DNA from: Bacteroides acidifaciens
GTDB taxonomy: Bacteria; Bacteroidota; Bacteroidia; Bacteroidales; Bacteroidaceae
NCBI RefSeq assembly: GCF_903181435.1
Contig: NZ_CAEUHO010000004.1
Span: 186,001-250,000, forward strand
Length of the DNA stretch: 64,000 nt
Direction of reading: 5' to 3'
Shown: positions 52,080 to 62,400 of the stretch, piece after piece
How positions within the stretch are numbered: the stretch's first letter is position 1
Layout of the letters: each line of letters opens with the position of its first letter
The notes under the pieces: model-generated
Told to the model about the DNA's origin: nothing
Database searches by the model: none
The model's input: only the letters and a program-made list of their open reading frames with translations
Translations under genes and position numbers: made by a program

Positions 52080-53720
52080 ATGAGGAAATATATCATCTAT
52101 ATAGCAAGTTTTATCGGAGCGGCTTTATTGCAAACAGGCTGTTACGATGACAAGGGAGATTACGATTATCATGATGTGAATATGATGGAAATTGTAATAC
52201 CTGAAACCAAGTTGCGTATGCCGAAGGAAGAAGCGGTGGAAGTTTCTATTATGCCGCAGATTTCTCAGACATTGGAACAGAATGAAGAAAATCTTGTATT
52301 TCAGTGGAAGCGTCTCAATCCGAATGCCACGTTGGGTTCGGACCGCTTGTCTGATTATACGGATTATTCTGTAGGAAAAGAGTGTAAGATAACTGTTGAA
52401 CCTAATGAATCTGATAATATAGGTTTGATGTTGGTTGTTTCGGATGAAAAGAATGGAACTATGTGGTATCAGCAAGGACAGGTGACAATAATCAAGCCAT
52501 TTAATCCTTGTTGGTTTGTCCTTCAGGAGAAAGAAAATAAGGGAGTGCTTGGAGCTATTGAAGGAACATCGGAAGGGTATTATGTATATCCGGATGTATT
52601 TCTGTCGGAAACAGGAAATACGTTTCCTCTGGATGGAAAGCCATTAGCTGTGACTACCCGACGCAAATACGGTCCGATTGATCAGATGTCTGCTATGATT
52701 ATAGGATTAAAAACTGTTCCTGTTCTTACGTTAGTGACAGATAAGGATGCGGCTTTATTTACTCCGAGTTCGTTAATAATGAAATTTCAGGCGGATAAGA
52801 TATTATTTGAGCCGGTTCAACAAGGCAAAGCAATAAAAATTGATACTTATAAAATGGATAAACATGGCGAATTGTTTGTGAATGACGGTAAGTCTTATTT
52901 CGCCTATATGGATGGTTGTTGCGTACCTTATTCTATTAAGAATAACGCTACTGGTGATTATCCTTCTGTTTCTGTTTATGGTTCTTATGGAAAAAAATTG
53001 CTTTTTTTTGATTCTTCTACACATTCTTTCTTGAGGCGTAATGCTTTGTCTAGTTATGGTGATTATCTCAATCCTTCTAATAATGCTAAAGCTATTCGCG
53101 AGAGGGGTACTATATGGGATGATAAATATCCGATACAAGCTTCTGCAATTGATTTTAATGATGGAGATGGAAGTGCCTTTGATCCGAATAACATTGATCC
53201 TTCTCTACAAGTGAGAACGATTGTCACAGGAGGAAGTGGTGGTAATAATGCTTATGCCATTGCTTCTACTCAGAGCGGGAAAGATTTGACGGTATTTAAG
53301 TTTAGCAATGATACTCCTACTTGTGCAGGTTTATATACTGTTTCTTTACCGTCGGATATAAATGTGGAAACTGCAAAGTTTGCTGCTTCTTATGCTTATA
53401 CGGCAGATCTTCTGTTTGTAGCTTCCGCTAACAAGTTATATCGAATAGACTTGAATCGTAGTCAGGTGACAGAACTTTATCAATATGAAGCAGACCCGTC
53501 AGCACAAATCACGTGTTTGAAGTTTAAGGATGCTGAAAATGAAGAAGAACTCGGTATGTCTCTCGGATTGGGTGTCAATACTGCTGACAAGGGTTTAGTT
53601 GTCGAATTACAGCTGACAGTGGCGGGAGATGTATCCCGTGGAGAAAACAGTATTTGTGTTTACGAAGATCCCAATCAGCCTATCGGAAAGATTGTTGATA
53701 TTAGTTATAATTACGAATAG
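52080..53720 (+). CDS. PKD-like surface lipoprotein
   Basis: A 546-residue lipoprotein (lipobox LLQTGCYDDKGDY). The N-terminal half has PKD-like immunoglobulin sandwiches (EAVEVSIMPQISQTLEQNEE to LMLVVSDEKNGTMWYQ), followed by a larger beta region with propeller-like repeats (VDLNRSQVTELYQYEADPSA type). Proteins of this kind regularly follow DUF4843 in SusCD operons and may help hold the substrate. B. thetaiotaomicron has a SusCD complex with two extra lipoproteins that was found with bound peptides; the gene order here resembles that case, from memory. Confidence 0.75.
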   Translation: MRKYIIYIASFIGAALLQTGCYDDKGDYDYHDVNMMEIVIPETKLRMPKEEAVEVSIMPQISQTLEQNEENLVFQWKRLNPNATLGSDRLSDYTDYSVGKECKITVEPNESDNIGLMLVVSDEKNGTMWYQQGQVTIIKPFNPCWFVLQEKENKGVLGAIEGTSEGYYVYPDVFLSETGNTFPLDGKPLAVTTRRKYGPIDQMSAMIIGLKTVPVLTLVTDKDAALFTPSSLIMKFQADKILFEPVQQGKAIKIDTYKMDKHGELFVNDGKSYFAYMDGCCVPYSIKNNATGDYPSVSVYGSYGKKLLFFDSSTHSFLRRNALSSYGDYLNPSNNAKAIRERGTIWDDKYPIQASAIDFNDGDGSAFDPNNIDPSLQVRTIVTGGSGGNNAYAIASTQSGKDLTVFKFSNDTPTCAGLYTVSLPSDINVETAKFAASYAYTADLLFVASANKLYRIDLNRSQVTELYQYEADPSAQITCLKFKDAENEEELGMSLGLGVNTADKGLVVELQLTVAGDVSRGENSICVYEDPNQPIGKIVDISYNYE

Positions 53721-53735
53721 TATGAACTAATCCTT

Positions 53736-56087
53736 ATGCTAAAAGGAATGATCAGTGCAATATTTCTAGCTGTTGCCTGTACTTTTTTGTACGGGCAACA
53801 GCCAAGTATTGCTACTTTCTTAAAGGGGAGAGCCCCTGTGGAAGTTATTCCCGGTATGTTTACTACCTATCGAAGTGACAAACATATATATTGGGAAATT
53901 CCGGATTCATTGGTTGGACGTGAATTTGCTGTAACGACTACCATTCTGACTGCTCCTGCCCGTCCGGACCGGGATATGGAAAAGAAATTCGGATATTCGG
54001 GTGACATGATAGGTCCGGTATTTTTTAGTTTTCAAAAACAGGGTGACGAGTTGTGGATAATGGATCCACAATATGAAAGAGTGATAGAAAACCCTGAGGG
54101 AGTATATGCCAAGATTGCCGCCCAACAGGGAAATGGCAGACTTTACAAGAGATTGCCGATCATAACAAAGACTCAAGGAAGTAGTTTGGTAGAGATTGGT
54201 GAAATATTAAAAGATTTCCCTTTGTTTACTCTCGATATTGTATCTTTTGATTTATCAATAGGTACGCGTTTAAGAGAGAAAGATTCTATCAAAGAAATTA
54301 AAGGATATGACAACCGCCTGTTAATACACGCATCACGAGCTTATCGAAGTTCGTCAATGAGAATGCCTGGCAAGCCTGTTGCACCTCCTTATATTGGAGA
54401 TTGGGATACGGGTATTTGCATTAAATTATTATCCAAGAAACCGTTGGAGGCAGTTACTGCAAATGCCGGAACTTATTTTACGATCGGCAAGGAGTGTTTT
54501 CAAGGAGATCAGCCTGCTATTCGGAAATCTGTTGTCAAACGATGGCGGCTGGAAATAAGGGCGGAAGATGAAGAAAAATACATGAGGGGCGAACTGGTAG
54601 ACCCCATCCAGCCTATTATTTTTTATATAGACCGTAATACACCGGAAAAGTACATCGGCTGTATCATTGAAGCGGTGCGCGACTGGCGTCCGGCTTTCGA
54701 GAAAGCCGGGTTTAAGAATGCCATCGATGCACGGCTGGCTCCCACTGCCGAGGAAGATCCTGATTTTAGTATTTATGACAGCACTTATCCGTTTATTTCA
54801 TGGAAGATATCAGGGCAAAATAACGCTTATGGACCTACTCCATGCGAACCCCGGTCCGGTGAGATTATAGCTTGCCACATCGGTATTTTTTGCAGTGTCT
54901 TGAATTTGGAACAGAAATGGTATTTCGCCCAATGTGGAGCGAATGATCCGCAGGCATGGAATATAGAGCTGCCGGACTCTTTGCAATTCGAACAGATAAA
55001 ACAAGTGCTGACACATGAAGTGGGTCATACATTAGGGTTGGAACATAACTTTTTGGGTAGTTCTCATTACTCCATCGATCAATTACGTGATAATGACTTT
55101 TTAAGTCAATATAGTATCGGTAGTTCCATTATGGATTATGTGCGGTGTAATTATGCTTTGCGTCCTCAGGATAAGGTCGATTTGAAAAACAGGCGGATAC
55201 GTGTCGGTGAATATGATAAGTGGGCTATCGAATGGGGCTACCGGATATTTCCGGGCAAGAATGCTTCCGAAAGAGAAAAGAACAGGGCCCTTTGGAATCA
55301 GGAAAAACAGAAAGATCCCTTATTGCATTTCTTGGGCGGAATAGATGTACGTGCCCAGGCGGAAGATTTGGGCAATGACCATGTGGCGGTTAATACACAG
55401 GGAATAGAGAACCTGAAATATTTGTGTGAACATCCGGATGTATGGAATGTGACAGATAAAACGTCCTTGCGTGTATTACAAGGGCGTTATGAAGCGGTAT
55501 TGGAGCATTACAAACAGTGGGTGCAACATGTGCTGTCGCATTTAGGCGGAAAGCGTCTTGCCGAACCGGATGAGGAGCATATTTACATACCCGAAAAGGC
55601 TGATTACAATAAGAAGGTTATGAGCTTTATACAAGCTTACATATTACAACCGCCTGTGTGGATGTTTGATGAAAAACTTACCGCTAAATTAGAAATAGAC
55701 GGTAGCCGGGAGTTCGACCGCTTTTATGAAGAGCTGATGTCGGAAATGATTCGTTCCCTCCGCGAAGTGGAAAGAACGGAGAATGTTGGTGAGGATATGT
55801 TGTCTGTAGATGAGTTTTTGGAAAGCATACATAAAGAATTGTTTTCCGAATGGGCTGACAATATTCCTGTAAGTGATGCCAAGTATAAAGTGCAGCTGCT
55901 TTATGTGAGTAAACTTGCTAAATTGTTGGATAGATCAGAAAAGATAACTTCGTCGAGATTATTGGTTTCCATTATGCAGGCTTTGAATAGAATAAAGGAG
56001 GAAAGTCTTGATTATAGCCATAAGATTACGGATCTGGTTGCCCAAAAACGGGCAATGTTTCTTGTAGATAGTATTGGGTTTGAATGA
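53736..56087 (+). CDS. Zinc-dependent metalloprotease (DUF5117/DUF4953 type)
   Basis: A 783-residue secreted protein (signal IFLAVACTFLYGQQ, no lipobox). The zinc site is complete: HEVGHTLGLEHN at residues 427-438, that is HExxHxxGxxHN of the metzincin clan, followed by the Met-turn-like SIMDYVRCNYAL. N-terminal DUF5118/DUF5117-like sequence (FTTYRSDKHIYWEIPDSLVG) and C-terminal helical part complete the family layout. It should cleave proteins in the periplasm or outside. It is 15 bp after the PKD-like gene in the sigma-controlled operon and supplies the peptide theme of the locus. Confidence 0.88.
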   Translation: MLKGMISAIFLAVACTFLYGQQPSIATFLKGRAPVEVIPGMFTTYRSDKHIYWEIPDSLVGREFAVTTTILTAPARPDRDMEKKFGYSGDMIGPVFFSFQKQGDELWIMDPQYERVIENPEGVYAKIAAQQGNGRLYKRLPIITKTQGSSLVEIGEILKDFPLFTLDIVSFDLSIGTRLREKDSIKEIKGYDNRLLIHASRAYRSSSMRMPGKPVAPPYIGDWDTGICIKLLSKKPLEAVTANAGTYFTIGKECFQGDQPAIRKSVVKRWRLEIRAEDEEKYMRGELVDPIQPIIFYIDRNTPEKYIGCIIEAVRDWRPAFEKAGFKNAIDARLAPTAEEDPDFSIYDSTYPFISWKISGQNNAYGPTPCEPRSGEIIACHIGIFCSVLNLEQKWYFAQCGANDPQAWNIELPDSLQFEQIKQVLTHEVGHTLGLEHNFLGSSHYSIDQLRDNDFLSQYSIGSSIMDYVRCNYALRPQDKVDLKNRRIRVGEYDKWAIEWGYRIFPGKNASEREKNRALWNQEKQKDPLLHFLGGIDVRAQAEDLGNDHVAVNTQGIENLKYLCEHPDVWNVTDKTSLRVLQGRYEAVLEHYKQWVQHVLSHLGGKRLAEPDEEHIYIPEKADYNKKVMSFIQAYILQPPVWMFDEKLTAKLEIDGSREFDRFYEELMSEMIRSLREVERTENVGEDMLSVDEFLESIHKELFSEWADNIPVSDAKYKVQLLYVSKLAKLLDRSEKITSSRLLVSIMQALNRIKEESLDYSHKITDLVAQKRAMFLVDSIGFE

Positions 56088-56109
56088 TGAAAAGTAAATA
56101 AAGAAATTC

Positions 56110-58221
56110 ATGAAGAGAAGAAGATATGTGATTGGTATATTGTTGTGTGTCACAGCTTTGCTTCAGGCACAGGATTCCGTCAAGCCGTTTGACGAGTTTT
56201 TTGTTGCCGGGATGGATAAGATCGACGGTGTGTTTCCTGTATATGTAGCGGAAAAAGAAATCTATTTGGAAATACCCGAAAAATATATCGGGCGGGAAAT
56301 TGAAGTCAGCGGACAGATAGACCGGGGGTTTGATTTGTTGAATCGTCCGGTTGACGGACTGGGAGTAGTGCGTATTATCTCTCCGGATAAAGCTACAATA
56401 TGCTTTCAAAAACCGTTTTATACAGAGCGTATTTTAGATGAAAAAAGCACATATCAGCAATCTTTCTCGTTGTCGAACAGGCAACCTGCCGGTAAAAGCT
56501 ATCCGGTGGTGGCGTATTCAAAAGAGCAGGGAGCTATTATTCGGATAACAGAGTATCTGACGACTGGCGATGACTGGTTCAGCTATAATCATAATTTTAT
56601 TCGTTCCTTGGTTCCGGAACTGTCGGAAATAATGAAAATACATCCTTTTAAGGAAGGCGTGTCGTTTACGGTCAGGCGTTATCATGGAGTTGAAGCGGAA
56701 AGATATATGCTGTCCAGTTCTGCCGTTCTATTGCCTGAAGGTAGTATGCCTTTGGAAGTCACTTGTGCGGTACGCTTGCTGCCTCTGAAAAAAGATCAGA
56801 TCCGCCTGGCAGATTACAGAATACCCTACCGGACATTGAGTTTCAAAGATTATTCGCAGAGTCCTTATTGTATGGTAGAAGATTCATTGATTCTTCGTTG
56901 GGATATGTCGCAACCGCTTACTTTCTATGTAGATACCCTTTTCCCGAAGGAATATTTTCAGGCAGTAAAGGAAGGAGTGGAAGCATGGAATACCGCCTTC
57001 CATAAAGCTGGTATTCATGATGCTTTACAAGTGAGGTATGCAGACCGAAAGATCATTCCGGCAGAACAACGTGCTTTTATATCTTATGATTTGAGACTAC
57101 CGGGAGTCAAGAGCGGCTTTACCTGCCATCCTCGTACCGGAGAGATACTTTCATGTCGTCTGAATATCGGACATGGATTCCTGAAAGGAAAATTAGACGA
57201 CTATCTGTTAAGGTGCGGTGCCTCGGATTCGCGTGTTCTGGCTGACCGTTATTCTAAAGAAGTGGAAAAAGAATTGTTGCAAAATGAAATAACGGAAGAG
57301 ATTGGATATCTTTTAGGTTTGCGCAGAAGTTTATCGAAAAGTTCGTGTGGAAAGACTTTAAAAGTGGGAGATGATGATTGCCGGATTGTTTATTTTGGCT
57401 ATCATCCTTTCAAAGGAGACAAAAATTGTTATGATGAACGGGAGAAGCTCCGCCAGTGGATAGATCATAATTTACCAGACCACATTCGTTTATTCCAACC
57501 ATCAGGGAAGGAGAATGCTGATTCTTCATTTTCAGAAGATTATGCGGTCAAAATATCGGATTTGCAGACGGTAGTGAGTCGGTTGGATAAGATTGTGTAT
57601 AAGGGGAAGAAATACGACAAAGGGAGTTCGCTCACTGATATATACAGAAAGGCTATTCGTCTGTATGGGAGTTATCTGATGGAAATGGCAAAGGTGGTGG
57701 GTAGTTCTCAACCGGCAGATGCGCAGCGTCAGGCAATGCTTGATTTGGACAACTGCTTATTTCATCCTGTTAAGGAGATGGAATGTGCCTATGTAAAAGA
57801 GAATTTGTTGGAAACAAGAAACAAGCTTCTGTATCCGGAACTGGCGAAGTTGTTCAAACAATTGTTGAGTGTAAAGACAATTTCTGCTCTTCGATTGCAG
57901 GCGTTGCAGAGTGACGGGAAGGGGTATGGCGATATTGATTTTTTCCGGGATCTTTATAAGGGGTTGTTTAACGATTTTGATCCGCAGTCTGCCGTTAGTT
58001 ATGAACAGATGGATATCCAGCTGATATGTTTGGAAGCGTGGCTGGAGATTATACAGAAAAATGCTGAACATAACAGTACGGTAAAGCGTTTGAAGGACGA
58101 ATTGCATAGTCTGTACGATAGGCTGGAGAAGCTTAGCACAACGCACTCCCAAGTAGAAGTACGTGATATGTATATGCTGTTTTTGCGAAGAATGGACCCA
58201 TATTTCCGTGCGGTTCCTTGA
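56110..58221 (+). CDS. Metalloprotease paralogue without a zinc site
   Basis: A 703-residue secreted protein (signal VIGILLCVTALLQAQ) with the same domain order as the preceding metalloprotease: the N-terminal FPVYVAEKEIYLEIPEKYIG corresponds to YRSDKHIYWEIPDSLVG, and GFTCHPRTGEILSCRLNIGH to CEPRSGEIIACHIGIF. At the catalytic place it reads EEIGYLLGLRRS (residues 396-407) instead of HEVGHTLGLEHN. All three zinc His are changed (Glu, Tyr, Arg), while the surrounding G, LGL and the Glu are kept. It cannot bind zinc in the normal way. The frame is intact over its whole length, so it was probably kept for another role, such as substrate binding or control of its partner. Confidence 0.8.
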   Translation: MKRRRYVIGILLCVTALLQAQDSVKPFDEFFVAGMDKIDGVFPVYVAEKEIYLEIPEKYIGREIEVSGQIDRGFDLLNRPVDGLGVVRIISPDKATICFQKPFYTERILDEKSTYQQSFSLSNRQPAGKSYPVVAYSKEQGAIIRITEYLTTGDDWFSYNHNFIRSLVPELSEIMKIHPFKEGVSFTVRRYHGVEAERYMLSSSAVLLPEGSMPLEVTCAVRLLPLKKDQIRLADYRIPYRTLSFKDYSQSPYCMVEDSLILRWDMSQPLTFYVDTLFPKEYFQAVKEGVEAWNTAFHKAGIHDALQVRYADRKIIPAEQRAFISYDLRLPGVKSGFTCHPRTGEILSCRLNIGHGFLKGKLDDYLLRCGASDSRVLADRYSKEVEKELLQNEITEEIGYLLGLRRSLSKSSCGKTLKVGDDDCRIVYFGYHPFKGDKNCYDEREKLRQWIDHNLPDHIRLFQPSGKENADSSFSEDYAVKISDLQTVVSRLDKIVYKGKKYDKGSSLTDIYRKAIRLYGSYLMEMAKVVGSSQPADAQRQAMLDLDNCLFHPVKEMECAYVKENLLETRNKLLYPELAKLFKQLLSVKTISALRLQALQSDGKGYGDIDFFRDLYKGLFNDFDPQSAVSYEQMDIQLICLEAWLEIIQKNAEHNSTVKRLKDELHSLYDRLEKLSTTHSQVEVRDMYMLFLRRMDPYFRAVP

Positions 58222-58420
58222 GTGGCGTTAGAGTCATAATTTGTTTGGGGTGATGAAAAAATGGTCGTACAGATAGAATAACCTATAAGTTTTGGGTTAT
58301 CTTTGTGCGCGACTAATTGGAGAAATTAGTAGACAAAGTGAGCAGTTTAATTTTGCAGTATTGACTAGAAATGATTGGTTGATAAAGTATGTAAATTGTA
58401 AATGATAAAATTAGAATAAG

Positions 58421-59194
58421 ATGACTATTATTTTTCCTTCGCCCATCTTCGGCCCTATTCATTCCCGCCGTTTGGGCGTTTCTTTGGGAATCAATTTATT
58501 GCCGGACGACGGTAAGGTTTGTTCATTCGACTGCATTTATTGTGAGTGTGGTTTCAATGCCGAACGTCGTACGAAGAAACTTCTTCCTACCCGTGAAGAA
58601 GTCCGCACAGCTCTCGAAGAGAAACTGAAAGATATGCAGGCAAATGGTCCCGCCCCCGATGTATTGACATTTGCCGGAAACGGTGAGCCGACTGCGCATC
58701 CCCATTTCCCGGAAATCATAGAAGATACACTTGCGCTTCGCGACAAGTATTTCCCAAAAGCGAAAGTAAGCGTATTGAGTAACTCTACATTTATCGACCG
58801 TCCTGCCGTATTCGAAGCACTGAACAAGATAGATAACAATATCCTGAAACTGGATACGGTGGATGAAGAATACATTCATCTGTTGGACCGTCCTAACGGA
58901 AAATATTCTGTTAAGAAGATCATCGAAAGAATGAAAGAGTTCGAAGGAAACTGCATCGTACAAACGATGTTCCTGAAAGGAAGTTATCAGGGGAAAGATG
59001 TAGATAATACATCTGATAAGTATGTACTCCCTTGGATAGAAGCAGTGAAAGAAATCGCTCCCCGTCAAGTGATGATTTATACGATCGACCGGGAGACTCC
59101 CGACCATAATTTGCAGAAAGCTACGCATGAAGAGTTAGACCGTATTGTGGCTTTATTGGAAAAGGAAGGTATTCCGGCAACAGCTTCTTACTGA
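58421..59194 (+). CDS. Radical SAM protein (COG0731-like)
   Basis: A 257-residue protein with cluster motif CSFDCIYC (C-x3-C-x2-C) near residue 35 and the GNGEPTAHP and VSVLSNST blocks of the SAM barrel. The N-terminus FGPIHSRRLGVSLGINLLP is typical of a widespread group of radical SAM proteins related to wyosine-type tRNA enzymes, without a known bacterial reaction. There is no SPASM domain. It stands alone between two intergenic gaps. Composition and codon use match the housekeeping genes, unlike the radical SAM gene at 22571. Confidence 0.85.
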   Translation: MTIIFPSPIFGPIHSRRLGVSLGINLLPDDGKVCSFDCIYCECGFNAERRTKKLLPTREEVRTALEEKLKDMQANGPAPDVLTFAGNGEPTAHPHFPEIIEDTLALRDKYFPKAKVSVLSNSTFIDRPAVFEALNKIDNNILKLDTVDEEYIHLLDRPNGKYSVKKIIERMKEFEGNCIVQTMFLKGSYQGKDVDNTSDKYVLPWIEAVKEIAPRQVMIYTIDRETPDHNLQKATHEELDRIVALLEKEGIPATASY

Positions 59195-59264
59195 ATATAA
59201 TAAAAGGTTAGCTTAAAATAGCATACTTAATAAGAGCAAGTAATATTTAATAGAGTAATAGTAA

Positions 59265-59306
59265 CGGCAGCATTAAAATTCCATTCTGGTGGAATTAATG
59301 TTGCTG
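59265..59306 (+). terminator. Terminator-like hairpin after the radical SAM gene
   Basis: CAGCATTAAAATTCCA (from 59268) pairs with TGGAATTAATGTTGCTG (to 59306) around TTCTGG, with small bulges. A T-rich run (TTCTTCTATTCT) follows. Confidence 0.55.
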
Positions 59307-59477
59307 TTCTTCTATTCTCCTATTGTTTCCTCATTATTACCCTTGAATAGTGAAAAAAAGCAATAAGAACAAAGAATAGTTAAAAAACGGCTATAAAATT
59401 AGGGTAACAGGTGATTTACGTGTATTTATCATTGTATTACGACAAGCATCTTATGTCTAATTCTAAATAAATAAAGC

Positions 59478-62400
59478 ATGAAAAACAGTCATTCTCTTTC
59501 TTTGCGGTATCTCAAGTTCATCGCATTACTAGTATTGTTATTACATCCCATTTCATTTCTTTCCATACAAGCATCCGAAACTTCGGGAATCCTTCGGGCG
59601 GAAAGGGTAAATCCGACTACAGTCGATGTGCTGTTTACAAACAACCAGCGGATGACTATTGACTTCTACGGAGAGAACATCTTCCGTGTCTTTCAGGATA
59701 ACTCCGGCGGCATTATTCGTGACCCCGAAGCGAAACCTGAAGCGCAAATACTTGTCGACCAGCCCCGCCGCAAGGTATCCGCTCTTACACTGGACGAAAA
59801 GGACGGTCGTATCATCCTGACTACCGGAAAGGTACGGGTTGAGCTCGACAAACAGACATCCCTGATGAAAGTCTTTAACCTCGAAACAAACGTATGTGTC
59901 ATCGAACAGACTGCCCCGGTGGCATTCAGTCCGAAAGAAGTGACCGTCACCCTGAAAGAACAGCCGGACGAATATTTCTACGGTGGCGGTGTGCAGAACG
60001 GACGCTTCTCCCACAAGGGCAAAGTGATTGCCATCGAAAACCAGAATAGCTGGACAGATGGCGGAGTCGCTTCCCCCACCCCTTTCTACTGGTCAACAAA
60101 AGGCTATGGAATGATGTGGTACACCTTCAAGAAAGGCCAATATGACTTTGGCGCAACAGAAAAAAACGTAGTGAAACTATCCCATAATTCTTCTTACCTT
60201 GATTTATTTTACATGGTCAACGACGGAGCCGTTGCCCTGTTGAACGATTTTTACCAACTGACGGGAAATCCCGTACTATTGCCCAAATTCGGTTTCTACG
60301 AAGGGCACCTTAACGCCTACAACCGCGACTATTGGAAAGAGGATGAGAAAGGAATCCTCTTCGAAGACGGAAAACGTTATAAGGAAAGCCAGAAAGACAA
60401 TGGCGGCATCAAAGAATCCCTGAACGGTGAGAAAAACAACTACCAGTTCTCAGCACGTGCCGTTATTGACCGTTACAAGAACCATGACATGCCCCTCGGC
60501 TGGCTGCTACCCAACGACGGTTACGGCGCCGGCTACGGACAGACGGAAACGCTGGACGGCAACATCGCCAACCTGAAAAGCCTGGGCGATTATGCCCGTA
60601 AGAACGGAGTGGAAATCGGACTTTGGACACAGTCCGACCTGCATCCGAAAGAAGGTGTAAGCGCTCTGCTGCAACGTGACATCGTGAAAGAAGTGCGTGA
60701 CGCAGGCGTACGTGTACTGAAAACCGACGTTGCCTGGGTGGGAGCCGGATACTCCTTCGGGCTGAACGGTGTGGCTGATGTGGGACATATCATGCCTTAT
60801 TATGGCAATGATGCCCGTCCTTTCATCATTTCGCTCGACGGTTGGGCAGGCACGCAGCGTTATGCCGGCATCTGGTCGGGCGACCAGACAGGCGGCGTAT
60901 GGGAATATATCCGTTTCCACATCCCGACTTATATCGGTTCTGGTCTTTCCGGACAGCCCAATATCTGTTCTGATATGGACGGAATATTCGGCGGCAAAAA
61001 TGAAACAGTCAATATTCGTGATTTCCAATGGAAGACATTTACCCCCATGCAGTTGAATATGGATGGCTGGGGCGCCAATGAGAAGTACCCCCATGCTTTA
61101 GGCGAACCGGCTACATCCATCAACCGAATGTACCTGAAGCTGAAATCCGAATTAATCCCCTACACATATAGCTTTGCCAAGGAAGCGGTGGACGGAATGC
61201 CGCTAATCCGCGCCATGTTCCTTGACTACCCGAATACGTACACTTACGGTCCTGCCACGCAGTACCAGTTCATGTACGGTACGGACTTCCTCGTGGCTCC
61301 CATCTATCAGAATACCCAAGCCGACGAGAAAGGCAATGACATCCGTGATGGTATCTACCTGCCCGAAGGAACCTGGATTGACTACTTTACCGGTGAGAAG
61401 TACGAGGGCAACCGCATCCTCAACAACTTCGATACTCCTATCTGGAAATTGCCCGTATTCGTGAAAAACGGCTCTATCATCCCGATGACCCACCCCCACA
61501 ACAATGTCAGCGAGATAGACCCGTCCCTGCGCATCTATGAGCTTTACCCGAACCGCCATACCGCTACCGTTGAGTATGACGATGACGGCGTGACGGAAGC
61601 TTACCGTCAAGAGAAATCCGTATCTACCCTGATTGAATCCGACGTGAATGCCAAAAAGAATACATTGACGATTACCATTCATCCGGCAGCCGGCAACTTC
61701 GACGGCTTCGTGAAAGATAAAAAGACGGAACTGCGCATCAATGTCACCGAAAAGCCGAAGAAACTATCAGCCAAGATAAACGGCAAAACCGTGAAACTTA
61801 CAGAAGTGAACACAGCTGATGACTTCCTGAAAGGTGAAAACGTCTTTTGGTACGAAGAAACTCCGAACTTGAATAAGTTTGCAACAAAAGGCAGCGAATT
61901 CGAGAAAGTGACCATCACGAAGAATCCGCAAGTACGTGTAAGACTGGCTGCTACCGATATTACCGCCCATCAGACCACGGTAAACGTGGAAGGCTTCCGT
62001 TTTGAGCCCGCCGACCGTTATCGTGTAAGCACCGGTACTCTGACAGCTCCGCAGAATGCGCAGGTAACCGAAGAAAACCGGGAAGCATACACCTTGAAAC
62101 CGACTTGGGACAAGATAACCAATGCCGACTTCTATGAAATCGAGTTTGGCGGAATGCTCTATACAACCATCCGTAACACTTATCTTCTGTTTGAAGGACT
62201 GGAAGCCGAGACTCCTTATTCTTTCAAAGTGCGTGCGGTCAACAAGGACGGCGTTTCCGACTGGACTGCTATCCAGGTAACTACGAAAGCGAACCCGCTG
62301 GAATTTGCCATCCATGGCATTGAAGGTGAATCTACTGCTCCTTCACAGGGAGGATTCGGTGTCAACCGCTTGTTCGACTTTGCCGAGTCTGGTGACAACT

